From Lycium barbarum (lineage: Eukaryota; Streptophyta; Magnoliopsida; Solanales; Solanaceae): DNA of 64,000 nucleotides. The DNA lies in NCBI RefSeq assembly GCF_019175385.1, contig NC_083348.1, positions 3,921,001 to 3,985,000 of the forward strand, given 5' to 3'. The notes under the pieces were generated by a model. That model made no database searches and was not told the DNA's origin. It saw nothing but the letters and a program-made list of their open reading frames with translations. Shown in pieces: positions 47,701 to 57,867 of the stretch; position 1 is the stretch's first letter; each line of letters starts with the position of its first letter. Position numbers and translations under genes: made by a program.

Positions 47701-48688
47701 TGAAGACTCGTACATGATACTGCTACTCTATGTCGACGACATGCTAATCGTAGGAGCAAACCTACAGGAGATTGATCGGTTGAAAAAAGGGTTATCGGAA
47801 GAGTTTGCAATGAAGGATTTGGGAGCTGCAAAGCAAATCCTTGGGATGAGAATCGACCGAAGCAAGGAGGGCATCAAACTCTCACAAGAAGAATATGTGA
47901 GGAAAGTTATCAAAAGGTTTAACATGCATGATGCCAAGCCAGTCAGCACTCCCTTGGCTGGACACTTTCGGTTGTCAAAGGATCAGTCGCCGACAACCGA
48001 GGATGAGAAGAAGCAGATGGACAAGATACCTTATGCATCTGCAATCGGTAGTCTTATGTATGCAATGATATGTACAAGGCCAGACATTGCACATGCAGTG
48101 GGAGTTGTCAGCCGATTTATGAGCAATCCGGGAAAGCAACACTGGGAGGCTGTGAAGTGGATATTCAGATATCTGAAAGGCAGCTCGAGTTCAGCTCTGT
48201 ATTTCCGAAAATCAAAAACAGGAGTGCAAGGGTATGTTGATGCTGACAACGGTGGTGATATTGATAGCAGAAAGAGCACATCCGGGTATGTTTACACCTT
48301 CGGAGGTACTGCAATCTCTTGGGTTTCCAAGTTGCAAAAGATAGTAGCTCTCTCTAGTTGTGAGGCTGAGTACGTTGCTGTGACGGAGGCCACAAAGGAA
48401 ATGATGTGGCTACAATCTTTTCTGCGGGAATTGGATCAGGACCACGAGGGAAGTGTGCTATATTGTGATAGCCAAAGTGCCATTCATTTGGCAAAGAACC
48501 CGGTCTACCATGCTCGAACGAAGCACATACAACTCCGGTACCATTTCATTAGATCAGCTTTCGAAGATGGAGCGCTAGTGCTTGAGAAGGTCGCAGGGAG
48601 TCAGAATCCAGCAGACATGCTGACAAAGGCAGTGACGATAGACAAACTGAAGCTATGCTCAGCTTCAGTTGGCCTGCACGAAGTATGA
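44783..48688 (+). CDS. Copia gag-pol polyprotein, 1301 aa
   Basis: One frame encodes everything the element needs. The frame is open from 44762, but the codon there is TTG; the first ATG is at 44783 (MGGEDGTTHGIGKF), which I take as the start. Domains by residue: gag about 1-200; CCHC knuckle CWNCGKPGHFKKNC from 236; aspartic protease DSGASFHTTP, D287; integrase zinc finger H414, H419, C445, C448; integrase catalytic triad D476, D539, E575, with 35 residues between the last two; reverse transcriptase with YVDDMLIVG, D985 and D986; RNase H D1153, E1194, D1229. The end, PADMLTKAV, is typical of copia. The length is close to the ~1330 aa usual for Tnt1/Tto1-type elements. One oddity is DADNGGDID in RNase H, where DADMAGDLD is more usual. 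No stop or frameshift is seen. Confidence 0.97.
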   Translation: MGGEDGTTHGIGKFDGTDFAFWRMQIEDYLYGRKLHEPLSPKPEEMKQADWDLLDRQILGVIRLTLSKNVAHNVAKEKTTADMMKVLSDMYEKPSANNKVFLMKKLFHLKMMENAHVAAHINEFNTIVNQLSSVKIDFDDEVQALILLASLPNSWEPMRAAVSNSVGSDKLKFNDVRDRILAEEVRRTDSGEASTSSAFNVENRSRNYDRNYNRNRGRSKSRNGRGQSRPGRTHECWNCGKPGHFKKNCRAPKKEDNKGAGINAATEDISDALLLSVDSPIDSWVLDSGASFHTTPHHDIMTNYVAGNLGKVYLADGEPLDVVGTGDINLKMSNGSSWKITKVRHVPKLMRNLISVGQLDDEGYDLNFGNGSWKVAKGAMVVGRGKKIGTLYMTDSCRDIVAVVDNTKKTDLWHCRLGHISQKGMKLLVTNGLIPEMKTVDLHTCESCILGKQKRVSFSSAGRELKVEKLELVHTDVWGPTTVPSLGGSHYYVTFIDDSTRKVWVYFMKNKSDVFSVFKRWKAMVENETNLKLKCLRSDNGGEYTDGDFKRYCADNGIKMMKTIPGTPQQNGVAERMNRTLNERARSMRIHSGLPKTFWADAVNTAAFLINRGPSVPLDFRIPEEVWSGKKVNLSFLKVFGCLSYVHNDDTARSKLDPKSKKCYFFGYGDTELGYRFWDEQNRKIIRSRNVVFNEEVLYKDKLQKNSECQDKESEIVNLRDFPAPEPQPGTTEAEEQTIREGADESGDSETNEQTPITELRRSSRIRKPLHRYSPSLNYILLTDRGEPECYEEAMQVDESTKWELAMKDEMDSLSANHTWELSELPKDKKALQNKWVYRIKEEPNGSKRYKARLVAKGFQQKEGIDYTEIFSPVVKMVTIRTVLGLVAKENLHLQQMDVKTAFLHGDLDEEIYMRQPEGFKIKGKENLVCKLQKSLYGLKQAPRQWYLKFDSFMKKADFSRCEADHCCYFKKFEDSYMILLLYVDDMLIVGANLQEIDRLKKGLSEEFAMKDLGAAKQILGMRIDRSKEGIKLSQEEYVRKVIKRFNMHDAKPVSTPLAGHFRLSKDQSPTTEDEKKQMDKIPYASAIGSLMYAMICTRPDIAHAVGVVSRFMSNPGKQHWEAVKWIFRYLKGSSSSALYFRKSKTGVQGYVDADNGGDIDSRKSTSGYVYTFGGTAISWVSKLQKIVALSSCEAEYVAVTEATKEMMWLQSFLRELDQDHEGSVLYCDSQSAIHLAKNPVYHARTKHIQLRYHFIRSAFEDGALVLEKVAGSQNPADMLTKAVTIDKLKLCSASVGLHEV

Positions 48689-48743
48689 AACTAGGAAAGA
48701 GCTGCTGCATCGATCAAAGTGTGAAGACAAATTAAAATTAGTC

Positions 48744-48758
48744 TTCAAGTGGGAGATT
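48744..48758 (+). promoter_or_regulatory. Polypurine tract, copia element
   Basis: AAGTGGGAGATT directly precedes the 3' LTR and would prime plus-strand DNA synthesis. Confidence 0.85.
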
Positions 48759-49302
48759 TGTTGGGTGTGGAATTGGCCAAACAAGTCAATTCTTTTGTTC
48801 ACATAGTCGTGATGTAAGCGCTTACCTCATGATAGTCGTGATGTAAGCGCTTACCTCATCATAGGAAATTCATTCCTATAAATAGGTAGCTTATGGTTCA
48901 TTTGTAAAACACACCAAATTGAAGAAGACAACACATCCCAAAGAGAGAAAAAAAAATCTAAGAGAAATACTCTTAGTGAAAGGCCTAAGTAAGAGAAGGT
49001 CTTTGAGAGAATTTTCTGTGGTAAAATTCTTGAGTGTAATTGGGATTGGGGTTGTGAGGTTGAGTGTTGTAAACACTTGTAATATTTCTTCTTTAATAAG
49101 ATCTGCAGCAGCAACGTGGACGTAGCTCTCACATTGAGGGTGAACCACTATAAATCTGTGTGTGCTATTTATTCTTCGCTTACATCACGGCGTAAGTAGG
49201 TTCTGTCTAAGGAGGTTGGTATTTAAGTGGTCCAGCTGTGACCCTCCAATCTTTCCTGGGAACCTGCTTACAAAGGTCGGATTTGGGATTTAAATCCTAA
49301 CA
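48759..49302 (+). repeat. 3' LTR of copia element
   Basis: 544 bp, essentially identical to 44200-44741. Confidence 0.97.
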
Positions 49303-49307
49303 CACAT

Positions 49308-51010
49308 CGTTTTGTTTCCTACATCTGTTAACTTGAAAAGCAAAAGTGTTAGTGTAAAGCCCATCACTGGATGGTTTCCATATAATGAAATCCTCCAGTA
49401 AAGGGTCCCCAATGTTAATACCACCTATAATATTGTTGATTCTGTCATCAAAATCAAGGGCGAGCCTGGTTAAGTCTCAAACACCATTGATAATATATTC
49501 ACTGATAGTTGTATGTCCGTTGTGGTGAAAAACATGAAGAAGGTTGGCCAAGGCCCCATTATCAGACAAATTATTCCACCACAAACTACAAGTTCCAGCA
49601 TTGATCTACAAGTGACAAATTCTCTCTGATTTGTTACATGTGTTTCCAAGCATGTGAATTTCTTGAGACCCATTTTTTGGCAGCAACATGGGACCTGCTT
49701 TAGCTCTAAAAAATGTACCCCAAAGAGAGGTTTGAGTTCTAAACTTCCACCTTCTTTGCTATAGTGTTGCTAATCTCTATCATACTTCTTATGCCTAAGC
49801 CCCCGTCTTTGGTAGGATAGCATAGGTTCTCTCAGGCACTCCAGTAATACTTATTTCTCTCATTTGAACTGCCCCAGAAGAACCGAGCAAAATATTTTTC
49901 AATAAGAGTGAAAGTTCCTTTAGGAGGGCTCATAGTAGAAAAAGTGTAAATAGGTAGAGATTACATCACATTTTTAATCATCACCATTTTACCTCCATAG
50001 GTAAGCATATTTCCTTGCCAACTGTTAAGTTCATTAGCCACCTTAGTAGCCATATTCTCAAAGTAAACAAGTTTCTTCCTTCCAATGTACAAAAAACAAC
50101 CAAGATAAGTGAAAGGAAAACTTTTTTCCATGAACCCAGTGCAAGTTCTCATTCTGTTAATTCTTTGAGCACTTGCCTTTGGATCTGTCAGGAAAAACTT
50201 TTCTTTCCATTTACCTTCTGACCTGAATCATTTTCGTACTCCATAATATGATTCATGATAAGGTTAATAGAACTTTCTTTGCCACTACTGAAGAAAACAA
50301 TATCATCAACATAGGCTAATTGGTTAATTTGAGGGCCTCTTTTGTTCATGTGGAAAGGGATGAACTCAGGGTTGATGTTAAGGCTATTGAGAGATCTGGT
50401 AAGGACCTAAGCCGCAATAATTATAAGAGACGGTTCAAACCTTGAGAGGAGGTGACAAAACCTCTTCTAGTTCCATTGATAACAACTGAATACCATACAT
50501 CTGCAATCAACCCCCAAACTAAATCAATCCAAACTTCAGAGAAGCTATACTTCCTTATAACTGAATAAGAAAGTTTCAGAAAAGCTTGTCATAGGCTTTT
50601 GCCATGTCCAGTTTAATCACTGTGTTGCCTTTTTTTTTCTTTTCTGATGCCCTGAATGATTTCCTGGGCTAACATCACATTCTCTGTTATCAACCTGCCC
50701 TGGACAAAACCACATTGGTCCTTAGAAATAAGAGAGGAGAGAAACGGGTTTAGTCTGTTGGAAAGGATTTTAGTGGTAAAGTCGGTGAGGCTAATAGGTC
50801 TTATTTTTGAGAAGTTGGTTGGAGAAGTGACTTTAGGGATTAAGACTATGAAAGTACGGTTATAGAATTTGGAGAGCTTTTTACCATGGAAGTATTCTTG
50901 AACAAATTCAGTGACCTCTTTTTTGATAACATCCTAGCGTACTTGAAAGAAAGTGCCATTGAAACCATCAGGGCCTGCAGTGCTCTTAGAACTTAGATTA
51001 TTAATGGAAT
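49308..51010 (-). pseudogene. L1 ORF2 middle: reverse transcriptase
   Basis: Right to left: STAGPDGFNGTFFQ near 50960, FIVLIPKVTSPTNFSKIRPI near 50830, LTDFTTKILSNRLNPFLSSL near 50780, QCGFVQGRLITENVMLAQEI near 50690, the catalytic YVDD at 50302-50313, and FPFTYLGCFLYIGRKK near 50090. After that SWQGNMLTYGGKMVMIKNVM and a tryptophan-rich stretch lead into the zf-RVT region, which is cut by the copia insertion. Several stops and frameshifts are present. Confidence 0.82.
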
Positions 51011-51399
51011 CCTTGACATCTTCTTCCTCAGGGATCTTGGTTAACATGTCATTATCCTCCTATGTTATAGTGTGAGGGATGTAGTTCAGGATTATATTGT
51101 CAGCAGGGGGATTCTTAAGTTGAACATCCTTTCAAAATTATGGTCAGTTGTTTTGCTAATCTTATTCTCTTTCTGTATCCAATTCCCTATGTAGTTCTTG
51201 ATTCAAGAGATGTGGAGTTTTCTTCTTTTATCCCTCATCACACTATGGAAGTATCTAATGTTGTAGTCACCTTCTTGGAACCATTTATTTTGGGATTTTA
51301 TTCTTGGCATGTTATCCTGAATACCCAAACATTTGATGTATTCAACATTCGCCTTGTTAAGCTCTCTTTGCTAAGTTCATTGTTGTTTTGAAGGTCCAT

Positions 51400-52260
51400 T
51401 TCTTCTAACAGTTGAACCTTAGTTTCCCAGAGTTTAGTTGATCATTGATACCCCCCAAGCTACCATTAGACCACTGGCTCAATTTTCTCCCTACTTCTTG
51501 CAGCTTATTCTTGAGTCTTCACATATCATTTCCTTGAACTTGAATGTTTCATACCTCCCGCACAATAGATAGGAAATCAGATTGAAAGGTTCAAAGATTA
51601 AGATACTTAAAATACCTGATGATTTCCTGTTGATCATTGTGGCATTTCATGAGCAATAGTCTGTGATCAGAACGAGTTCTGGATAGGTTTCTGACATAAT
51701 TGTGTTGGAAAAGTTGAAGCCACTGGTCATAGGCACAAATTCTATCTAGTCTCTTCCATATCCTTTGTCTAGCCTCATGTTATTGCACCAAGTGAACTTT
51801 GGTCCTACAAAATCAATGTCAATTAACCCACAAGCTTTCATTAAAGTCAAAGCTCTTGGTTGCTCTATGAGGTCTACCATCACGTTGTTCATCAGTGTCC
51901 ATGATGACATTGAAGTCACCACCAACACACCAAGGACCATTAATTCCCCTAGAGAGATCTATGAGACTATCCCATAGCTCTCTTCTTTCATTGGAGGAAC
52001 ATTTAACATACACAATAGTAACATATAAGACCTCATTTGTGGAGGTGTTAGTGATCTCAAAAGTGATTGTTGATCATCATTGTCAAACATAACTGCTTGG
52101 ACATGATTTTTACAAAAACACCAAATTTGACTATTATTATTAGACAAACAGTGTTGGCAACCCAAGAACCTTTTATAACCTTCAATCTTGTTGCTATTCA
52201 TAAAAGGTTCTGTGATTGCCATAAAATCATTTTTGTTAATATTAGAAAGTCTTTTAAGCC
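51400..52260 (-). pseudogene. L1 ORF2 N-terminus: AP-like endonuclease
   Basis: The minus-strand frames include GPWCVGGDFNVIMDTDEQRD near 51930, the conserved catalytic GDFN motif of L1 endonucleases, followed by LIDIDFVGPKFTWCNN near 51800. The enzyme would nick target DNA to start insertion. Frames around 52222-51959 carry the part before it. Broken by frameshifts. Confidence 0.8.
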
Positions 52261-52297
52261 TATGAATGACTTTTTTAATTTTTACCCCTCTAATATT

Positions 52298-54110
52298 TCA
52301 AATGACAACATTAATCATGGAAAACCAATTTTTTGTTACCATTTTTGTTCCCTTCCCATGGTGTTCAGCGGAGTTATTGGGTTTACCCTTCTTACCTTTG
52401 TTCCTGTGCTTGTTTTTACCTTTGCTGGTTGATGGTTGAACTTTGTTGTTTCCACTTACCTCCTGTTTCTGTACTTTGTTGTATGTGCTTTTGGATTCCT
52501 GCTTGCTATGTTCTTCCTTTGATTTCTCTTTTTCTTGTTGAATTTCATGGTTGGTGTCAGAGCCTTTAGACTTTGGGAGCATATTTTCCTCTACTGAAGT
52601 GTCATCAGTGTTTAGAACTTGATTAGCTGGTGCAGGTAAAGTGGTAGAATTCCAATTCAGGTCAATAGTCAAATGTATAGGTTCCAAATTCCTATCATCT
52701 ATGTTTGTACTAACAGGTACATTAGGAGCCTCTATCAAGTGTCATTTGTCCATGGGGTTGATCAATTCTCGATGTTCCTCCTCTTCCTCTTGAGCAATTT
52801 ACACTTCAATAATGGGATCATTTATTCTCTGTGCAATTGAGTTGGAGTCACTGCCCTCTAGCTTGTCATGAGAATGATTTGTGCTTCTGATCCCTCCGTT
52901 TGCTTTACCTCTTCCTTTTGAGGAATTTTTTGAAAGAGTTATTGTATTTCAGTAAGGATAGGGGTGATAATATCATGTTGATAGGTTTGGGATTGCATTT
53001 TCTGGATTTCTTGGTTGTTTTTTGAGGCATAGATGGTTTAAAAACAACTTTGGATTTCTTCTTGGGCATCTTTTTCTTCCCAATCTTCTTTCTCCTTTTG
53101 ATTCCTTTAGTTCTGTCCACAATAGATCTTTGAGATTTTGTAGTCTTCTTATTTCCCTCGTTGTATTCTCAGGGGAATTTGTTGTTTGCTCACTTTTGTC
53201 AGAAGTGTTTGGCTATTTCTTGTTGTGTTGTAGCTCATTGTCCTTGTCAGGATCTGCTTTGGGGTCCTTAGTATTAACCGTGATTCCCTTCTCTTTGTGA
53301 GTACCTCCTGCTCCTTTGTTTGGGATATAGTACCTTTGTCTTTGGTATTATTTTCCTCAGTTTAGTTTTTCTTCTCAATTCTTCTACATTAAAGTATGGA
53401 ATGTTTAAGGATTTTGCAATGTCTACAATATTTAGGGACACTTTCATACTCCAATCTTTGGTTAAATCCCCTCAGAGGTTGATCCTCATCTTGTGATCCA
53501 ATCCATATAGACTGGAGTTTTGGTTTGGTTAGGTCCACTTCGACCCTCACTTTAGCCATACTGGGCCGAGTTCTTCCCTCAGTGGCATTATCCGTGGTAA
53601 GCGGAGTACCGACAGGTGATAGAATTTGTCACAGGTAATACCAGGAATAGAGGTGAAAAGACAGTTCCGGGAGGAGGATAGCTCCAGTTTGAAATCAGGT
53701 GATTATTTTTGGAGCCACATTTGCTACCCTTCTATCTCAATTGACCTTCTATACCAGAAGTTATTGCAATCTTGTTCAAGATCGAAATCAACAAACACTG
53801 TACAGTAATCGAAGACTCTAATAGTATATTTACCTTTCATCGAGACTTTCTCCTCAAACTTTGATCTGATTTTATCAATTTAATGAAATTTCTAACGATT
53901 ATGAAGCGACTTCGGTCCACCATAGTATTCTGATGCTTTGAATATGACTGTTGTTACTCCATTGTGTTTCGAGAAAATGGATTTGACATTAGGGTATCCA
54001 AACTTGCTAATTTTGGTAATTGGAATTGGGGCTTATGTTTATAGCTGAGGCAAAATCAAGTTTTTCCTTTTCAGTAGGCATCGTCCCATCGGGGGGGGAG
54101 CAATGTTTTC
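52298..54110 (-). pseudogene. L1 ORF1: DUF4283-type RNA-binding protein
   Basis: Right to left: a start region near 54060, GKYTIRVFDYCTVFVDFDLE near 53800, then MAKVRVEVDLTKPKLQSIWI and LEYESVPKYCRHCKILKHSI near 53550-53400. These are the DUF4283 domain and its zinc knuckle found in plant L1 ORF1. A long Lys/Ser/Asn-rich tail (52738-52298) ends just before the endonuclease region. Frameshifts and stops break it into short pieces. Confidence 0.75.
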
Positions 54111-54384
54111 CATAGGACGCGCCAAAAAGGAGCCGGTCGGTGAGTCCATGGAGAAGGTGCTTGAACACCAGATGCTCATAAGAGTTAGAATTTGTTATGC
54201 AACGATAATTTGTACTACGGAGAGCATTTTTGTGCTTATGAAATTCCATTTTAATATATTCAAATATTTAAAAGAAACTTTAAACTTAATTGTTATGTAT
54301 TACAAATACAACTAGTGCACAACCCAAAATGTAAAGCAGACACCCGTGTTAGGAGGTTGTAGCTGCTGGGGTTTAAGAGCTTTC

Positions 54385-54942
54385 GGCCAAAAACTGCTTA
54401 TTTTGCGGTTAAAAAGCACTTTTGGTGAGAAACAGTTTGTGTTTGAAAAGTGCTTTTGATAAGCAGATTGTTTTTTACTAATGTTCTTAAAAGGTGTTTT
54501 TGAATGTCAATCTACAAGAAAAGACAAGTATCAATAGACGTTTACTATTAAGATTATTTTATAGAGAAATTATTTTAAATATATATTATGAAAGACTTTA
54601 ATTAAGTTTTTACTTTTATTTAATTAAAATTTAAAAGTACATATTAAAATTTTCAATTAATATAATACATAGATAAATCAAATAAATATTAAATATTGAT
54701 ATAATAGAAATTAATGGATAATGAGGGATATACTTGGTAAATATGTATTTAAGGTAGATATATCGTTGTCTTGAACCAAATAAATCCATGCTTCTACTTT
54801 TTTTTTTTTTCGAGAAGCAGAAGCTTCGCCCCAACCGCAGAAAAACTACTTTTGCTTTTACTTTAAAGCAGTTTTAGGAATTGGCCAAACACCTCAAATA
54901 AATAAAAAAGTGTTTTTGGCCTCAAAACCACTTGGCCAAAAA
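54385..54942. mobile_element. MITE-like element, ~560 bp
   Basis: The ends carry inverted GGCCAAAA/TTTTGGCC-type motifs, and subterminal AAGCAGAAGC and GCGGTT motifs occur in opposite orientation at both sides. The interior is AT-rich with no ORF. A partial copy lies at 29567-29800. The exact ends are uncertain. Confidence 0.6.
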
Positions 54943-55347
54943 TTCATAGTGGAGGAAATATCAATAAAAAATGGAGGGAAATGAGAAGTTTCTTTTCCCT
55001 CATTGGTGAAGGAAAGCAAAACCAGTGTGCTTATAAACGGAAGTACTTCTTCTAGCTCATAAAGAGTAGAGAAGAGAATCTCCCCTCGCGTTGCTGTCAT
55101 CGGTCGACTTTGAGTTTGGATTTGGTCAGATGATCGAATTGATTAATATATTTTTCAGACCAAATTTAATTCGTTAATATTAATTTTTTATTAATGTTTT
55201 ACGACATATTTGTAAAGGTAATTTAATTTCCCCTTTGTTTTATTTTCCCGTTATTTTTCGGACTTAGCCATTTTTTGTAAACAACCACTTTTCACGATAA
55301 GGCACTTGAAAGAGTTGCAACTCTTCATTTGAACCCAGATGTTAGGC
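54943..55347. other. Upstream region of the oxidosqualene cyclase gene
   Basis: AT-rich. It would contain the distal promoter of the gene at 55.4 kb. No further gene is visible. Confidence 0.5.
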
Positions 55348-55355
55348 TATAAATA
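55348..55355 (+). promoter_or_regulatory. TATA box of the cyclase gene
   Basis: TATAAATA about 450 bp before the start codon and about 140 bp before the proposed 5' UTR intron. Transcription would start near 55380. Confidence 0.6.
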
Positions 55356-55488
55356 TCTGGCATTCCTTCAGATTTTCCTTACAAAATTTGGCTGTCTTCT
55401 TTTTCCATTCTGCACTTCAAAAATATTCTGTGTAATTTGCTACCGCCTGTTTCATTCATCGTTTACTGGAGTTTGAGGCATTATTATG

Positions 55489-55783
55489 GTAAAGTTGATT
55501 CATTTTATCCTGGGAGAATATAATATTCCATAACGTCATAGATATTTGTGTGATCGTAAATTATTCATTAATTAAGGGTAAAAAGGGAAGTTTTAAATAA
55601 GTTATTTCTATATATAAAAATGTATCATTCTTTTTGGGACAGGCAAAGTAAAGTGTATCACGTAAATTGGAATAGAGGGATTACTAAATAGATAGGAAAA
55701 CAATTTTTGTGTGTGTGTGTATGTAAGTGCTTAATTAACTTGTCATAATATTAATTATAGCATATGCATGCATGCAAGTGCAG
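55489..55783 (+). other. Proposed 5' UTR intron of the cyclase gene
   Basis: Donor ATG|GTAAAG at 55489 and acceptor GTGCAG ending at 55783 define a 295-bp AT-rich intron, 16 bp before the start codon. It holds a Stowaway relic (55567-55680). The intron is inferred from splice signals only. Confidence 0.5.
55567..55680 (-). mobile_element. Stowaway MITE relic in 5' UTR intron
   Basis: TGTATCATTCTTTTTGGGAC, then AAAGTGTATCACGTAAATT, resemble the right half of the complete copy at 56385-56627. Confidence 0.6.
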
Positions 55784-55799
55784 AGATTCATTATTTTCG

Positions 55800-56278
55800 A
55801 TGTGGAAGCTGAAGATAGGAGAAGGTGGAGGGCCATATCTGAAGAGTACTAACAACTTTGTTGGAAGACAAATATGGGAGTTTGATCCTAATGCTGGAAC
55901 CCTTGAAGAGCGACAAGCTTTCGACAAAGCCCGCCAAGACTTCCACGACCATCGCCACAAGGGATATCATGCCTGTGCTGATTTGTTCATGAGAATTCAG
56001 GTGAATACATACATCATATATTTCCCATTTTAATTGGCCAATGTTCAAGTACACTAACTTAATTTGTTTGGTGAATTAATTAACAACAGCTAAAGAAGGA
56101 AAGTGGGATGGACTTGTTGAGCACTCCAGCAGTAAGAATAAGTGAAAAGGAACAAGTGACATATGAAGCTGTCACAAGTGCTGTCAAGAAAGCTCTCCGT
56201 CTAATCCGTGCCATCCAAGCCAAAGATGGTCACTGGCCGGCTGAGAATGCTGGTCCCTTGTTCTTTACTCCTCCTCTT
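55800..56278 (+). CDS. Oxidosqualene cyclase, coding exons 1-2 (partial gene)
   Basis: Exon 1 is 55800-56000 (67 codons, donor CAG|GTGAAT) and exon 2 is 56090-56278 (63 codons, acceptor CAACAG|CTAAAG, donor CTT|GTGAGT), joined in phase. The start [20 protein letters not shown], then [18 protein letters not shown] and [18 protein letters not shown], is the N-terminus of plant 2,3-oxidosqualene cyclases, which fold oxidosqualene into triterpene or sterol skeletons on the ER membrane. The PAEN motif (rather than the PGDY usual in cycloartenol synthases) and [13 protein letters not shown] text favour a triterpene synthase of the dammarenediol/lupeol/amyrin kind; the exact product cannot be told. 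Family members are ~760 aa, so about 630 residues including the DCTAE catalytic motif are missing. There are no stops or frameshifts. The third exon was not found up to 57.87 kb, where a copia element begins. Confidence 0.88.
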
Positions 56279-56384
56279 GTGAGTCTCTTTCCTATTTTAC
56301 AATTTCTTTTTTCTTTTTAAATATATATATATGTAGCGTACAGAAAATATCGATCGAGTATATTGTGTTTTTCAACATGTTATA

Positions 56385-56627
56385 TTCTCCCTCCGTCCCA
56401 ATTTATGTGTGATATAGTTTGACTGGGCACGAAGTATAAGAAATAAAGGAAGACTTTTGAATCTTGTAGTCCAAAACAAGCTAAAGATACTTGTGTGGTC
56501 ATAAAACATCTCGTTAAACGTAAAAGATAAAATTTAAAGTTAAATTATTGTCAAATAAGGAAATGTATCATTTTTTTTGTGACAGACTAAAAAGCAAAGT
56601 ATATCACATAAATTAAGATTGAGAGAG
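56385..56627. mobile_element. Stowaway MITE in cyclase intron 2
   Basis: CTCCCTCCGTCCCAATTTAT at the left and CACATAAATTAAGATTGAG at the right are the classical Stowaway ends, with TA on both sides (56383-56384 and 56628-56629). Confidence 0.85.
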
Positions 56628-56732
56628 TATGTCATTTCATAATTAATAACTAACTAGTCTCTGGAGTACATGTGTCCCATGTTGATCAATACAAACTTTT
56701 TAAAACGATATAGATAATCTATACTATGAGTG

Positions 56733-56900
56733 TGTTTGGTATGAAGGAAAACATTTTCTGGAAAATGTTTTTCAATTTTTCCATGTTTGGTTGGTCAAAA
56801 TGTCTTGGAAAACATTTTTTCTAGGAAAACAAGTTCCTTGAAAATGAGGAAAATGACTTCCTTAATGGAAGTAGGGAAAACAAGTTCCACAAATAACATT
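56733..56900. mobile_element. MITE-like fragment
   Basis: GTGTTTGGTATGAAGGAAAA, followed by several AAAACATTTTC/GGAAAATG inverted motifs, is a common type of plant MITE end. The right end was not located. A C-rich stretch (56915-57125) with no features follows. Confidence 0.5.
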
Positions 56901-57129
56901 GCAAATTCATTGTCTCCTCTCCACCCACACAACACCCCCAACCCTTACCCCTCGACCTTCCAACACCCCACCATCCATGAACCCCACTTCCCACCCTATA
57001 CACCACCCAAACTACCCCCACCCAGCCACTTAACCACCCCCACTACCTCCCCCAACCCACCCCTATAACCATCTCCCCCACCCCTACCCCTATCACCCCT
57101 ACGTCTCACCTCCCTACCACACCCCTCTA

Positions 57130-57840
57130 TCTCTCAACTTTGCAAAACTAGGCACTTACTTTCAAAAATAGCAACTTTACAAAAGTAATCATTTTACAAA
57201 AGTAGCCGCTTTTAAAAAATATTACTTGAGAAAAGTAGCTACTTTTCAAAATAGTCATTTTGCAAAAGTAGTCACTTAAGAAAATGGCCACTTTGTGAAA
57301 GTAGATACTTTTTTACAGTAGTTACTTTTTGAAAGTAGCCAATTTTCATAAATAGTCATTTTGTAAAACTAGCTACTTTTAAAAATTTACTACTTTGTAA
57401 AAGTAACCATTTTTAAAATACCCTCTTTGTGAAAGCATTAAAATAATCATTTTTGCAATGTGTCCTTTCTAAGATAGAGACCACTTTTGTAAAGTAGCCA
57501 TTTTTTAAAAGTGACACAAAAATTGCTACTTTTGTAAAGTGATCATTTTTGTAAAAATGACAAAAAGTAGCTATTTTTGCAAATTTGCTTTTTCGGTCAT
57601 TTTGTAAGAAATACATTTTTGGAAAAATAGCCATTTTTATGTAACTTTCAAAAAAATGACCAATTTACAAAAATAGCCATTTTTGTGTCACTTCTAAAAA
57701 AATGGTTTGTTTACAAACATAGTCACTTTTTTGGGTTGTCTTTCAAAGTGCAAAGTAGTTATGTTTTTGGTTGTCTTAGAAAACGGCCACTTGCAAAGGT
57801 ATGTACATATTTGGCTATCTTATAAATATAGCTGAAAGTG
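57130..57840. repeat. Degenerate short repeat array (AAAGTAGCCACTTTTG type)
   Basis: For about 700 bp the motifs AAAAGTAG, TAGCCA(C/T)TTTT and TTTTGTAAA return every 15-35 bases, in a partly palindromic arrangement. No ORF and no exon were seen. Confidence 0.7.
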
Positions 57841-57845
57841 CGAGA

Positions 57846-57865
57846 GGGGGGGGGGGGGGGGGGGG
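57846..57865. repeat. 20-base G run next to the LTR
   Basis: G homopolymer ending two bases before the copia LTR. Its length may not be reliable in sequencing. Confidence 0.85.
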
Positions 57866-57867
57866 AT

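Larger units (their letters stand above)
44200..49302 (+). mobile_element. Intact, recent copia retrotransposon (Tork/Tnt1-like)
   Basis: LTRs at 44200-44741 and 48759-49302, target duplication CACAT (44195-44199 and 49303-49307), primer site, one uninterrupted gag-pol frame and a polypurine tract. By eye the LTRs differ by a single base change (CGTATAAATA versus CCTATAAATA) and a 2-base length change in an A run. It lies in the zf-RVT region of a dead L1. All visible parts needed for transposition are present. Confidence 0.97.
43011..54140 (-). mobile_element. Near full-length decayed L1 LINE, split by a copia insertion
   Basis: Without the copia element (44200-49302) about 6 kb remains. 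Right to left it holds a DUF4283-type ORF1, an endonuclease, a reverse transcriptase, a zf-RVT domain and an RNase H, the full plan of a plant L1. The exact ends are uncertain: no clear poly(A) tail or target duplication was found. Confidence 0.8.
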
